Counted from the stretch's first letter, positions 16,133 to 24,714 are shown. The stretch: 64,000 nucleotides of DNA from Nitrospirota bacterium (GCA_021791055.1 JAJYXI010000042.1:1-64000), one strand, 5' to 3'. The notes: generated from the letters alone by a model not told the origin. Numbers and translations are program-made.

Positions 16133-16152
16133 TTACGTTCCTACACAGCTAA

Positions 16153-16184
16153 GGGCAGGGATTAGTAACGTCCCTGCCCTTTTT
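16153..16184 (+). terminator. Rho-independent terminator
   Basis: GGGCAGGGA (16153-16161) pairs with TCCCTGCCC (16171-16179), followed by a T-run. It ends the small ORF unit and faces the end of the minus-strand gene at 16186. Confidence 0.85.
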
Positions 16185-16185
16185 A

Positions 16186-16749
16186 TTATTCTTGTTCAAT
16201 CCTTCTGTGAAACCTTTCTTCTATTTTATCGAGCCACTTAAGCCACTCACCACGTATTTTATCGTCTTCAAAATCTATCATATCAAACATTTCAGTTGTT
16301 ATATAGCTATTGCCTTTTATTAGACGATACAGATATTGATACTTGGATGTTGACAGAGAAGGAAACTTCCCATGTTTCTGTCTATATTTTTCTATCATAT
16401 CCATGTATTTTCTAATCACCTTTCTTTTTTTATGTGCAGCATCAATGTCTCTGAATTGACCGTATACAACGTTTCTTATTTTGTCATAGAAAATTGGAGA
16501 GACCTTTAACACATTTTTATATATGTCTTCCATATACAGCACATAACCTTGTACTGGGTTTTTAATACTATTTGATAGTGTTCTTTTCAAGTTTTTATAG
16601 CCTTTAAACTCTGACACAATGGCATGATATAGCCCAGCGTCTCGAATATCATTAATCGTTATATCCTTTAGGGCTTTATTTTTTGCAATCGCTAAATGCT
16701 TCACCTTATCTATTACCCTTTCCTTTGTCCATACTTTTGACCTTGCCAT
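16186..16749 (-). CDS. Unknown basic protein, possibly DNA-binding
   Basis: 187 residues, Lys-rich. The N-terminal 55 residues (VWTKERVIDKVKHLA, KALKDITINDIRDAGLYHAIVSEFKGYKNLKRTL) resemble the small helical repeat found in homing-endonuclease-associated and other DNA-binding proteins; this is a by-eye match only. It is divergent from the RHH gene, with a consensus promoter (complement of 16785-16813). It is the only minus-strand gene in the element and could be its regulator. Confidence 0.6.
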   Translation of the reverse strand: MARSKVWTKERVIDKVKHLAIAKNKALKDITINDIRDAGLYHAIVSEFKGYKNLKRTLSNSIKNPVQGYVLYMEDIYKNVLKVSPIFYDKIRNVVYGQFRDIDAAHKKRKVIRKYMDMIEKYRQKHGKFPSLSTSKYQYLYRLIKGNSYITTEMFDMIDFEDDKIRGEWLKWLDKIEERFHRRIEQE

Positions 16750-16773
16750 TTTCCTTATCTCCTTTTCAATTAA

Positions 16774-16826
16774 TCCTACACTAAATTATACATTTTGTTT
16801 ACTGTTATGTCAAACAAAAATATAAT
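16774..16826. promoter_or_regulatory. Overlapping divergent promoters and repeated motif
   Basis: Minus strand: TTGACA (complement of 16808-16813), 17-base spacer, TATAAT (complement of 16785-16790), serving the unknown basic protein. Plus strand: TTTACT (16798-16803), 17 bases, TATAAT (16821-16826), serving the RHH gene. The -35 regions overlap. Bases 16774-16799 match 10815-10840 upstream of mobC (TCCTACACTA, then TACATTT, then GTT), so the same repressor may control both regions. Confidence 0.65.
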
Positions 16827-16866
16827 AAAAATATACAAAACTAAATTTTTAAAGGAGGTTAAGGAC

Positions 16867-17016
16867 ATGAAAAAGACAAAGCTTTTAGCAATCAGAGTTA
16901 ACGAAAAGGATTTAAGAAAATTAGAAAAAGAGGCAGAGAAAGAACGGCTAACAACGAGCGGATTTGCCAGGCACTTGATTTTCAAAGCTCTACAGCCAAA
17001 GCACAAACAGAGTTAA
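16867..17016 (+). CDS. Small ribbon-helix-helix protein
   Basis: 49 residues, MKKTKLLAIRVNEKDLRKLEK followed by a helix-turn-helix-like half. This is the MetJ/Arc build: one beta strand (LLAIRV) and two helices, binding DNA as a dimer. AAAGGAGGT precedes the ATG at 16867. A close look-alike (MKKTKLINFKISEADYKQLKA) is encoded at 60673 in the second element. Both sit just upstream of a primase or helicase gene, suggesting control of replication genes. Confidence 0.75.
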   Translation: MKKTKLLAIRVNEKDLRKLEKEAEKERLTTSGFARHLIFKALQPKHKQS

Positions 17017-17026
17017 AGGGGATACC

Positions 17027-17947
17027 ATGAAAGACTATAATACAATACTTGATTATTTTTATAACGACAACGACCTTGTTTGTATCGCTACAATTCCCGA
17101 TTTTATGGGCAGGAAGCAGCGATTTGCAAGAATTTCAGACCTCAAAACAGAGAAATGGATTAGGTTTTTAAAAGCTGCAAACGCCAATAATTCAAATATC
17201 TATCTGTCTGTATATACGTTCAGGGATAAACAAAGAACCGAAAATGCCGTTGTGGATACTGTAGATAGGATATTTCTTGACTTTGATGCTCCGGGGACAT
17301 ATGAGCAGTTCAGGAAAGATTACGAGCCGACACTTGTCATTAATACCAGCCCGAACAAATATCAATGTTTTTTAAAACTATCAGAGCCGGTATCAAAGGC
17401 AGAGGCTAAGGCTATCAGTAAAGCGTTATCGAAACAATACAATGCAGACCACACTTTCGACCTTGCGAGGATTTTTAGATTACCAGATTTTCGTAATGTG
17501 AAATATCCTGAGCGACCGTTAGCCGTTATCAGCGAGTTTAACCCGCAGACGACTTACAGCCCTTATAACCTGCCGTGTGAGAGGGAGCTAACAAAACCTG
17601 CATCCGCAGGAGAGAAAAGAGACGATACAAACATCATCCCTACTAAAAATAACTCAAATTTGAGCCTCTCCGTGAGCCGTCAGTATGATTACAGCCATTT
17701 TCTTAATTCAGTGCCAGACAAAAATAACGGAGAACCCGATTACAGCAGGGCAGATTTTCGGTATGCTGTTTATCTTCTCTCTCAATCTCATTTTGATAGT
17801 AATGATGTTAAGGACATTTTACAAGCCGAATCGCCAATGATACAGAAAAGAAAAGGATCAGGACTCGATAACTACCTGCAAAAAACAGTAGAGAGAGCAA
17901 AGAACTATCAACAGCAGAATTACAAACCATACGAGCCGAGGAGATAA
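17027..17947 (+). CDS. RepB-type primase (archaeo-eukaryotic primase fold)
   Basis: 306 residues. The N-terminal domain has the AEP catalytic pattern: DRIFLDFDAP with D85 and D87 as metal ligands, NTSPNKYQCFLKL (residues 106-118) as the nucleotide-binding strand, and HTFDLARIFRLPDFRNVKYP (142-161) as the third motif. This matches RepB-like primases of mobile elements. The C-terminal 100 residues form a helical region like a primase C-terminal domain. It lies 10 bases after the RHH gene and shortly before a RecA-fold ATPase, forming a replication module. Confidence 0.82.
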   Translation: MKDYNTILDYFYNDNDLVCIATIPDFMGRKQRFARISDLKTEKWIRFLKAANANNSNIYLSVYTFRDKQRTENAVVDTVDRIFLDFDAPGTYEQFRKDYEPTLVINTSPNKYQCFLKLSEPVSKAEAKAISKALSKQYNADHTFDLARIFRLPDFRNVKYPERPLAVISEFNPQTTYSPYNLPCERELTKPASAGEKRDDTNIIPTKNNSNLSLSVSRQYDYSHFLNSVPDKNNGEPDYSRADFRYAVYLLSQSHFDSNDVKDILQAESPMIQKRKGSGLDNYLQKTVERAKNYQQQNYKPYEPRR

Positions 17948-17951
17948 AAAA

Positions 17952-18062
17952 ATGATAACCAAAGTTATCAAACAGAAAAATTGGCTTAATCTCATCGTTT
18001 ACGTAGGCAAAGACATCAATAACAGTGTAATTACTCATGCTGTTATCTATTCATTAAATTAA
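17952..18062 (+). CDS. Possible small ORF, 36 residues
   Basis: MITKVIKQKNWLNLIVYVGK followed by a short polar tail, starting 5 bases after the primase stop with GAGGAG upstream. No similarity recognised. It fills the gap before the ATPase gene; coding status is uncertain. Confidence 0.35.
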   Translation: MITKVIKQKNWLNLIVYVGKDINNSVITHAVIYSLN

Positions 18063-18073
18063 AGGAGGACGAC

Positions 18074-19276
18074 ATGCACACAAAAGAAAAGCCTACCATG
18101 GCAGTGGTAGGCGACAACGGAAACGGAAAAGAATCTGTTAATACAAATATAGCACAGAACGACATTGAAAATCTATTAGAAACGAGTTTCAATAAGAACG
18201 ACTATTCAAGAATTGTTGGACTTATCAGGCAAGAACCGACTGAGGTTTTTAGAAATAAATACATACGTGTTCTTTGTGAAAAATTAGGACTCGGTTTTGG
18301 TGATGTTTTACGGGACATCGAGAACCAGAAACCAAAGACAGAACAGAAGAAGCTTTCAGAAAAGTTAAGAAGTTTTGAAGATATAATCGATTCAGAAGAC
18401 ATCGAAACAAAATATGTCATTAATAAGCTTTTGCCTGAAAATTTTATCATGCTACTTGCAGGACGGCGAGGAACTAAAAAATCACTAATTGCATTAAGAA
18501 TGGCGATTGACATTGTCAGGGGGGATAGTTTTTTAACAGAGAATTGGAGAACTACAGCAACAGAAGTTGTCTACATCGATTTAGAAAATTCCATCAAGTT
18601 GATTAAAAAGCGACTCAGACTTTTAGCTTACCATTACGCATATAACCTTAAATTTCTATTGCGACAAGACATTTTGAGTATCGATATTGAAAAACAGATA
18701 GAAGAACTTAAAGAGCTTGTAAAAGACAAGGTAGTAATCATCGATACACTATCAAAAATACACAGACGAGATGAAAACAGCAACCCGCACATGACAATAA
18801 TTATGGAACACCTAATCAATCTTGCACAGACAGAGGCTAAAGCATTGATACTTCTGCATCACAAGGGCAAGGGGCTTGGGGATTTGGGCAGTCGTGGAGC
18901 TACAGCGATTGAAGATAATGCAGACGTTGTAATTGAAATTATTCCCGATAAAAACTATGTGAACTTTAAATGCACTAAACACAGAGACTGCAAAGAAGAA
19001 GATATTTCCAGACTTCTTGAAATCAATTTCACAGACGAAGAGATACAAATTAAAGACGTATCAGACCAAGAATTTAATATCTTTTTCCAACATCTCAAAG
19101 ACGAATACAACAAAGACGAATCAATATTTTCAACACAAAGTCGTATCGTTGAAACAATGAAGCCGTACGGCTACAGCAGGGAAACCGTTATAGATTTACT
19201 GTCCGAGGCTTGCGATTATGAATTACTAAAAAGAACAAAAGGCGAGAACAACAGCACGAGATATTGTTTTAATTAA
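18074..19276 (+). CDS. RepA/KaiC-like RecA-fold ATPase (AAA_25)
   Basis: 400 residues. Central ATPase with Walker A GRRGTKKS (130-137, preceded by MLLA), Walker B KVVIIDTLSK (about 223-232) and sensor-like region ALILLHHKGKGLGDLGSRGATAIEDNADVVIEI. This order matches plasmid RepA-type hexameric helicases and related regulators. The C-terminal 60 residues look like a winged helix. In the element it follows the primase, so it is likely the replicative helicase or loader. An N-terminal Gly-rich GDNGNGK stretch is not a true P-loop. AAAGGAGGA precedes the ATG. Confidence 0.75.
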   Translation: MHTKEKPTMAVVGDNGNGKESVNTNIAQNDIENLLETSFNKNDYSRIVGLIRQEPTEVFRNKYIRVLCEKLGLGFGDVLRDIENQKPKTEQKKLSEKLRSFEDIIDSEDIETKYVINKLLPENFIMLLAGRRGTKKSLIALRMAIDIVRGDSFLTENWRTTATEVVYIDLENSIKLIKKRLRLLAYHYAYNLKFLLRQDILSIDIEKQIEELKELVKDKVVIIDTLSKIHRRDENSNPHMTIIMEHLINLAQTEAKALILLHHKGKGLGDLGSRGATAIEDNADVVIEIIPDKNYVNFKCTKHRDCKEEDISRLLEINFTDEEIQIKDVSDQEFNIFFQHLKDEYNKDESIFSTQSRIVETMKPYGYSRETVIDLLSEACDYELLKRTKGENNSTRYCFN

Positions 19277-20559
19277 TGAGCGAACACTTGACAGATATAG
19301 AAGCTATCGAGTATCTTCTCTCCAATCAACAACAGGGAGAGAAGATGCCCGGAACCATAAGGACTAAAGAAAAGTGTCCAAACTGTAAAAAACAGTTTAA
19401 ACATATTGTCCGTATAGGCTTTATCTGTCCTAAATGCAAAACCACGCCTAAGAAATACTTTATCGACCTACACTATCAAAACCAGCGAATTAAGGTATAC
19501 AGCCATCGTACAGGCAGAATCCTTGACAGTTATAGTTTTGCTGGAGAAACGCTTGAACATATCAGGCATGAGTTACGCACACATACATTTGACCCCTCAA
19601 AATATATTGCATCAGAACAAGTAAAGTTTTATTTTAGTGTTGTAGCGGAGAAATGGCTTACAGAAAAGACAGAAAACGCCAACAGAGGACTGTTAGCATA
19701 TTCAACCGTAATGGAGCTTAAAAGATACAATGAGCATTATTTTAAGCCGTTCTTTGGAAACAAGGACATTAGAGACATCAGGCGATATGACATCGATGAT
19801 TTTAAATCATCCCTGCCCGACCATTTAGCACCAAAGACGATTAAGAATATTTTTACTGCAATCAAAAATCTTTTCAATACTGCATATCAAAAAGAGTTAA
19901 TCGAAAAACTGCCAACATTCCCTAAAATTGAAAATACCGAATACAACGGCTGGAAGTGGATCTCCGCAGAGACACAAATTAATATCCTGAATACAATACC
20001 AGAACAGGACAGACCTATATTTGCTTTTCTGTTTTTGCATGGAGTAAGAACAGGAGAAGCGAGAGCATTAAAATTGAAGGATATAGACATACAAGGTAAT
20101 ATTATCAGAATAAGAAGAACATGGACTAAGGGCGGGGACGGAAAAGAAATCATCAGAGAAACGACTAAACAGAAAAAGGAAAACATCATCCCCCTGCATC
20201 CTGAAATGAAGCCCTTTTTTGAATCCTTAAAAACATTTCCTGAAAGCTTTGTATTTCTGAATCCGAGGACACAAAGACCATATAGCGATGATGCACTCAG
20301 AAAAACTTGGTACAAGACAGTAAAGACATTAGGACTTGAGAATGAAGGCATCCGGTTATACGATGCCACAAGACATAGTTATGCAAGCCAGCTTGTCAAT
20401 GCCAATGTACCGTTAAATATCATATCAAAGCTTTTAGGGCATAGCAGTGTTAAAATGACCCAAAGGTATGCTCACACAAACTTAAACACCCTTCAAACAG
20501 CTATTACAACTATCAGCCTACTACCCCCTAAACAAGATAAACAAGCACGAAACGAATAG
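19276..20559 (+). CDS. Tyrosine integrase with N-terminal zinc ribbon
   Basis: 427 residues; the start overlaps the ATPase stop (TAATG). It carries a zinc ribbon (C34, C37, C51, C54), an arm-binding/SAM-like region (about 115-215) and a catalytic domain. Catalytic residues: R258 in HGVRTGE, a Lys in the TWTKGGDGK hairpin, R366 in DATRHSYAS with Asp in place of the usual His at 363, H389 in LLGHSS and the nucleophile Tyr398 in TQRYAH. It should catalyse insertion into and excision from tRNA-Asp. No separate excisionase gene is evident. Confidence 0.93.
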   Translation: MSEHLTDIEAIEYLLSNQQQGEKMPGTIRTKEKCPNCKKQFKHIVRIGFICPKCKTTPKKYFIDLHYQNQRIKVYSHRTGRILDSYSFAGETLEHIRHELRTHTFDPSKYIASEQVKFYFSVVAEKWLTEKTENANRGLLAYSTVMELKRYNEHYFKPFFGNKDIRDIRRYDIDDFKSSLPDHLAPKTIKNIFTAIKNLFNTAYQKELIEKLPTFPKIENTEYNGWKWISAETQINILNTIPEQDRPIFAFLFLHGVRTGEARALKLKDIDIQGNIIRIRRTWTKGGDGKEIIRETTKQKKENIIPLHPEMKPFFESLKTFPESFVFLNPRTQRPYSDDALRKTWYKTVKTLGLENEGIRLYDATRHSYASQLVNANVPLNIISKLLGHSSVKMTQRYAHTNLNTLQTAITTISLLPPKQDKQARNE

Positions 20560-20597
20560 GTTTTCGGTTATCTAAAGATATATATAACCGGAAAACC
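20559..20597 (+). terminator. Hairpin after integrase
   Basis: GGTTTTCGGTTAT (20559-20571) pairs with ATAACCGGAAAACC (20584-20597) with one bulged base. It lacks a long U-run, so it may be a terminator or a protein-binding site. Its right arm is part of the inverted match to 10147-10181. Confidence 0.45.
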
Positions 20598-20606
20598 AGA
20601 AAACCG
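20572..20606 (-). repeat. Inverted end repeat of the element, right copy
   Basis: Read on the minus strand, these 35 bases match 10147-10181 at about 31 positions (CGGTTTTC-GGTTTTC-GGTTATATA-ATCTTT). The pair places related sequences, oppositely oriented, near both ends of the element. Confidence 0.5.
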
Positions 20607-20713
20607 CACCGTTAAGGCATTTCTGATACCCTACCCTCTGGAAACCGCCACTATCAATTGTTTATAAAGATTGTTTCTATAGATGCTTTATTATCAAGCT
20701 TTCACAAGGAACT

Positions 20714-20775
20714 GTCCCCAAACTGTCCCCAACCACATTATGTAAAATTATTTGCGCTTATTTTTCAATAAGTTA
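20714..20775 (+). repeat. Right-end arm repeats of the element
   Basis: GTCCCCAAACTGTCCCCA (20714-20731), CCACATTATGTAAAATTA (20733-20750) and TTATTTTTCAATAAGTTA (20758-20775) repeat the left-end sequences (9872-9932) in the same orientation but mirrored order. Confidence 0.6.
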
Positions 20776-20790
20776 GACCCTGTTAATACC

Positions 20791-20813
20791 GGTTCGAGCC
20801 CCGTCCGCCCCGC
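20791..20813 (+). repeat. attR core
   Basis: Exact copy of the 23 bases at 9838-9860. The next base begins the stop codon of the outer-membrane barrel gene (minus strand), so the integration site lies directly between tRNA-Asp and that gene. Confidence 0.92.
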
Positions 20814-22052
20814 TCAAAACTCATATCTCAATTGTAAATAAAAATTGTCATTTTTATCCAACTGCCCGAACTGGCTCCATCTCTCGCCTTCACCAAAGAT
20901 ATTCCCTCCCATTGCAGCCCACACATGGTCAGAGAAGTTGTATTTGACTTCAGGATTTAGCATGTAGTCTCCGTCTGATGGGCTGTAGAAAGAAAAGAAG
21001 GAAAGCCTTAAGTTCTGGTGCATTAAAAACTGTGTCAGTCTTATAGTGGCAAGCTGATAAAATCTTTTGTCTATAGGAAGCCCGGCAGGTTGGTTTCTCT
21101 TGTATCCTGAATAGTCATGCATGTATTCTCCGTAATATTGAAGTCCTATTGTGAAGTCCTCCCATAACTGCCTCTGGTAGCCCAAGAGAAATCTTGTCTG
21201 TGAGTTCGGCACTGTATAATCGGTTCCACTTCTGTCCTGCCTTGAGTCATAATAGCCTGCCTCAAGGCTCAAGACTCCATCCAAAGCCCTTCCCTGAAGG
21301 CTTGCACCGTAAATAGATAGTTTTGGATAATAAAGGGTAATTTTAGTTGTGTTATTAATGTCATCGGGTATCATATAGGGCTTGCGGAAATAGCCGCGAT
21401 AAAAGTAGAGGGAGGCATCAAAACCTGCTATGTCTCTGTAAACCCTCAAGGCTAACTCGGTATTTTCAAAGGTTGTGGCAGGGTCCTTCTTTTCTCGGTT
21501 TGCAACCATAGGCATAGGGTCAAACATATAAAACCTGTTGGCATCAGGATAGTTGTTAGGTTCAAAAATCGGTATTGCAATGAATTCAAAGGAGGCAATT
21601 TCAGGATATAGTCCGAGTTTTATTCCATCAATACCTTTTTTGAGATATTCCAGAGGCCTCCCTGAGAAGAATGCCTCGTAGTCCTTTGGAAAGACATCGT
21701 TTATAAAAAGAAGGTCTCCAAGTCCCCATGTGACTATCTGCCTGCCTATCCTTAAATCCCAGCTTTTAGCTGTGTAATCTATATAGCCCTCTCTTAACTC
21801 TAAGTCTCCCTTTTCATCAATATGATCATAGGAGGCATCGGTTTTTATGAATACCCTGAACGGCTCCTTTGCTCCATCGAGTTTTAATTGGAACCTCTCT
21901 TCTGCCCATTTGAAATCGCCTCCGTCAGGATTCGTTCTCGTACTAAAGGAATAATTCCCCTGAAAGAAACCATGCAGGCTTATATCGCCTGCATGGGATG
22001 ATGTTATTATGAGTAGTGAAACAAAAAATGAGATTAAAACGAATCTTCTCAT
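20814..22052 (-). CDS. Outer-membrane beta-barrel protein (porin-like)
   Basis: 412 residues. A signal peptide (about 1-21, ending SSHA) is followed by alternating hydrophobic strands and aromatic residues, and the protein ends in Phe (LQLRYEF), the classic C-terminal barrel signal. Segments such as LELREGYIDYTAKSWDLRIGRQIVTWG resemble DUF1302-type barrels, which often accompany RND exporters and LolA-like proteins, as here. It is the last gene of the 30116-20814 run and overlaps the CBS gene by 4 bases. Probable outer-membrane part of an export or uptake system. Confidence 0.75.
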   Translation of the reverse strand: MRRFVLISFFVSLLIITSSHAGDISLHGFFQGNYSFSTRTNPDGGDFKWAEERFQLKLDGAKEPFRVFIKTDASYDHIDEKGDLELREGYIDYTAKSWDLRIGRQIVTWGLGDLLFINDVFPKDYEAFFSGRPLEYLKKGIDGIKLGLYPEIASFEFIAIPIFEPNNYPDANRFYMFDPMPMVANREKKDPATTFENTELALRVYRDIAGFDASLYFYRGYFRKPYMIPDDINNTTKITLYYPKLSIYGASLQGRALDGVLSLEAGYYDSRQDRSGTDYTVPNSQTRFLLGYQRQLWEDFTIGLQYYGEYMHDYSGYKRNQPAGLPIDKRFYQLATIRLTQFLMHQNLRLSFFSFYSPSDGDYMLNPEVKYNFSDHVWAAMGGNIFGEGERWSQFGQLDKNDNFYLQLRYEF

Positions 22053-22471
22053 TTCTGTTCCTCAAAATAACGATAAAACCCTGGAAAGCCCTTTGGCTCC
22101 ACATATGCATCCATTACTGAAAATCTATCTACTACTCCTACGAGCTTCTTATCCCTTACTATGGGGATTACGGTAAAATTATTCTCAAGCATCATCTCAA
22201 TGAGTTTTTCTGCCGGGGTCTCTGTATCAGCAGTTATCGGTTCCTTTGACATGATCTTTTTTGCAGTAAACTCATCCAGCTTAATACCTTCTCTTAAGGC
22301 TCCGAGGAGGTCAAATTCTGTTACGATGCCTATGACCTCCATATCCTCATTTATTACTGGAAGCCCCGGCAGACCGGTTGACATAAACCCGTAAGCAATC
22401 TCTCTTCCTGTTGCATCCGGCCTTACTGCAACCCTCCTGTGCATAAGCATTATGTGCTTCGCATTTATCAT
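22049..22471 (-). CDS. Two-CBS-domain protein
   Basis: 140 residues, essentially two CBS repeats (about 4-60 and 70-128: GLPVINEDMEVIGIVTEFDLLGAL and FTVIPIVRDKKLVGVVDRFSVMDAY). Paired CBS domains bind adenosyl ligands such as AMP, ATP or SAM and gate transporters or enzymes. No catalytic domain is attached. Between the LolA-like and barrel genes, it may be a cytoplasmic energy-status sensor for the transporter. Confidence 0.88.
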   Translation of the reverse strand: MINAKHIMLMHRRVAVRPDATGREIAYGFMSTGLPGLPVINEDMEVIGIVTEFDLLGALREGIKLDEFTAKKIMSKEPITADTETPAEKLIEMMLENNFTVIPIVRDKKLVGVVDRFSVMDAYVEPKGFPGFYRYFEEQK

Positions 22472-22515
22472 TTTAATCCCTCCTTTTCTCCTCTCCCTTT
22501 ATGGGAGTTTACTAT

Positions 22516-23304
22516 TCATTCAATCCATTTCTTTGGAGGCTGTCTGAGGAACCTCTCTGAAAAAAGGCTGTCCTCGATACCGATATTGTAATCCGATTTT
22601 ATGTATGTGACCTCTGTCCTGTGTCCGCTCTGGAGGTTTTTCATTGTCCTTTTTGTGACTGTTGGGAATCCTTTTACGGTCTTTACTTCATCGGCGCTGA
22701 ATACTTTGTAAAGCTCTCCTTTCCTGTCAAAATATTCCTCTTTAAGAGGCAGGAAATTTGTCTTATCAATCCATGAAATTTTGTAACTGTAATCCACATC
22801 ACCGGCCTTTGGCGTGCTTTTTACAACATAGCAGTCTTTCCCGCCAAGCTTTTCTTCTTTCACTATTGAATGTGTATCATCCTGAATGTCCCTTCCGGAG
22901 ATATCCTCATATGTGAAATCCGAGCCGACAAAGCTTGAGCGTTTGTCCTGTGCAGCAATCCTTCTCACCATGTTTATTGCAGGAACAAAGAGCCACCTGT
23001 CATCATCCCTTTCAGGATATTTATAGACCATGAATGTCATATCCTTTACATCAGCGGGCTGAAAAAAATACATGAAGAACTTCTGGTCGCCTCCCGGCTC
23101 GCCATAGTTTTTTCTCAGCATCGTAAGCTCCCTTACCCTCTCCGCACCGCCCTTGCTTATAAGCTTCATCATAACCCTTGCCTTAAAGTCTTTCCCCTGA
23201 TAGAGAAATGCAGCCTGCGATTTTTTCATGACTTCATCTGCTGTGATTGCAGATACATTTAATGGTAAAATCAACATAAACACAAGTAAAAGATACTTTG
23301 TCAT
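22516..23304 (-). CDS. LolA-like outer-membrane lipoprotein-sorting protein
   Basis: 262 residues, periplasmic after a signal peptide (about 1-20). The body matches the LolA-like family (PF17131-type): AFLYQGKDFKARVMMKLISKGGAERVRELTMLRK, RDDDRWLFVPAINMVRRIAAQDKRSSFVGSDFTYEDISGRDI, and KISWIDKTNFLPLKEEYFDRKGELYKVF. Such proteins bind hydrophobic cargo and are typically encoded next to MMPL/RND transporters and barrels. Here it probably ferries a substrate between the RND protein and the outer membrane. Confidence 0.85.
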   Translation of the reverse strand: MTKYLLLVFMLILPLNVSAITADEVMKKSQAAFLYQGKDFKARVMMKLISKGGAERVRELTMLRKNYGEPGGDQKFFMYFFQPADVKDMTFMVYKYPERDDDRWLFVPAINMVRRIAAQDKRSSFVGSDFTYEDISGRDIQDDTHSIVKEEKLGGKDCYVVKSTPKAGDVDYSYKISWIDKTNFLPLKEEYFDRKGELYKVFSADEVKTVKGFPTVTKRTMKNLQSGHRTEVTYIKSDYNIGIEDSLFSERFLRQPPKKWIE

Positions 23305-23322
23305 CTTAAAACCTCCTTCCCA

Positions 23323-24714
23323 TTATTTTATGCCTCCGATATGCTCTTCGCGAAGCTCCTTTAAAAATATCTCATCCGTAGATTTGGTAATATATTCCTT
23401 TTTGGATACTTTTGCTATGCCGGATCCCTTCTTTATTGTCCAGACGAGGAGAAAAATCAACAGAGCAGTGTAAGCAAGGGCAAAGCCGTATTGCGCGTAC
23501 TCGTTGTCAGGAAGAAGTTCAAGCATATTTTTTGCCTCCATGAAGCCACGGGAGAAGAAGATATCGTCTATCTGATCCTTAAAAAGCGAATACGGGAGAT
23601 AGCCTAACATAAAGCCGGGCAGGGCGGTAAGACCTGTCATGTATGCCATGCCGAGCCTTGAATATGTCCTGATCTCGCAGCCGAGCATCATAACACTGCC
23701 GATTCCCAGCATAGGACCGCCTACGAGATGGCCGAGATGAAAACCGTATTTGTATTTTCCGGCCTCTACAACTACCGGCACATCCCATCCGAGGACAATC
23801 CATGTAAAAAGTATTGTCAGATTAAACATAAGTATTGCAACGAGAAGCCCGGCAAATGGCATCAGTCCTGTAAACATGGTTTGGGTTATCTTTGCTACCT
23901 TCATAGCCTCAAAATGTTTTGGCTTAAAAAGGAGGGACTTTGGTGACATTACGGCGCATTCGGTGCCGAAACCGGACTTGGCAATACCGAAGCCAACGAG
24001 AAGGCCGACCAATGTTTTAAGCCCGAGTTCAAACAGCGGAATGCTGCCGATACTGTTAGCCGAATTGCCCTTCAGGGCTGTCCATCCCGCGGAAACAAGG
24101 AGCAGGAGGAAAAAGGCCGTGAATATCAGGCGGACAGGGTCTCTATACGGCTTGTAATCAGGGTCATAACTTAATGTTTCAGTCTGATACTCCAGTTCAA
24201 CGCATTTCTGCACCGTTGACTTGACCTCGTGGTGTTTCATGAACCCGCCGGCATTTAATCTTGCCATAAGCAAAAATGCAAGATATGCAAAGGGGATACT
24301 GACAATAGCCACCACTATTGATGTAAGGCTCATCGCCGGTATGCCTCCGAGGTAATGCCATGCAGTGCATCCCTGTGCAAGCCTGGTGCCGAATCCGAAG
24401 ATCATGGCCCCGAAGAAGGCGAGCATTAAGACGCGGGGAGGGTATTTCACCCAGCTCTTTCTTTCCCGCTCTATGATCGTCACAATGCAGCCCCCGAATA
24501 TCATGCCGATCAGCACCCAGTGGATATCTCCGCTGTATGTCCGTGTAATAAAATCGGTCCCGCTTATATTTTCCTCAAGCGTGCCGAACATCTTTGCAAG
24601 GCCTGTTGTTATGGGTATCGGTGTTTCATATTTCAGGAAATACAATACTTCTGCAAGCCCTACCAGAAATCCTCCCCACACAAAAGACCATGGTTTCGTA
24701 AGAATGTTTCTCAA
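23323..24714 (-). CDS. YeeE/YedE-family sulfur (or selenium) compound permease
   Basis: 463 residues, about 10 membrane helices, two YeeE-type halves. Conserved Cys-bearing loops typical of the family are visible: FGTRLAQGCTAWH (first half), SGFGTECAVMSP and VMMLGCEIRTYSRLG (second half). Characterised relatives import thiosulfate through Cys-mediated hydrogen bonding; a YedE subgroup has been linked to selenium use. It is encoded with SQR and DsrE-type proteins, so a reduced sulfur or selenium substrate is likely; which one is not shown. Confidence 0.85.
   Translation of the reverse strand: MRNILTKPWSFVWGGFLVGLAEVLYFLKYETPIPITTGLAKMFGTLEENISGTDFITRTYSGDIHWVLIGMIFGGCIVTIIERERKSWVKYPPRVLMLAFFGAMIFGFGTRLAQGCTAWHYLGGIPAMSLTSIVVAIVSIPFAYLAFLLMARLNAGGFMKHHEVKSTVQKCVELEYQTETLSYDPDYKPYRDPVRLIFTAFFLLLLVSAGWTALKGNSANSIGSIPLFELGLKTLVGLLVGFGIAKSGFGTECAVMSPKSLLFKPKHFEAMKVAKITQTMFTGLMPFAGLLVAILMFNLTILFTWIVLGWDVPVVVEAGKYKYGFHLGHLVGGPMLGIGSVMMLGCEIRTYSRLGMAYMTGLTALPGFMLGYLPYSLFKDQIDDIFFSRGFMEAKNMLELLPDNEYAQYGFALAYTALLIFLLVWTIKKGSGIAKVSKKEYITKSTDEIFLKELREEHIGGIK

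Noticed and set aside
18102-18140. Second P-loop in the RepA-like ATPase (GDNGNGKE)
   Set aside because: The Lys is followed by Glu, not Ser/Thr, and no fold supports it; the real Walker A is at residues 130-137.
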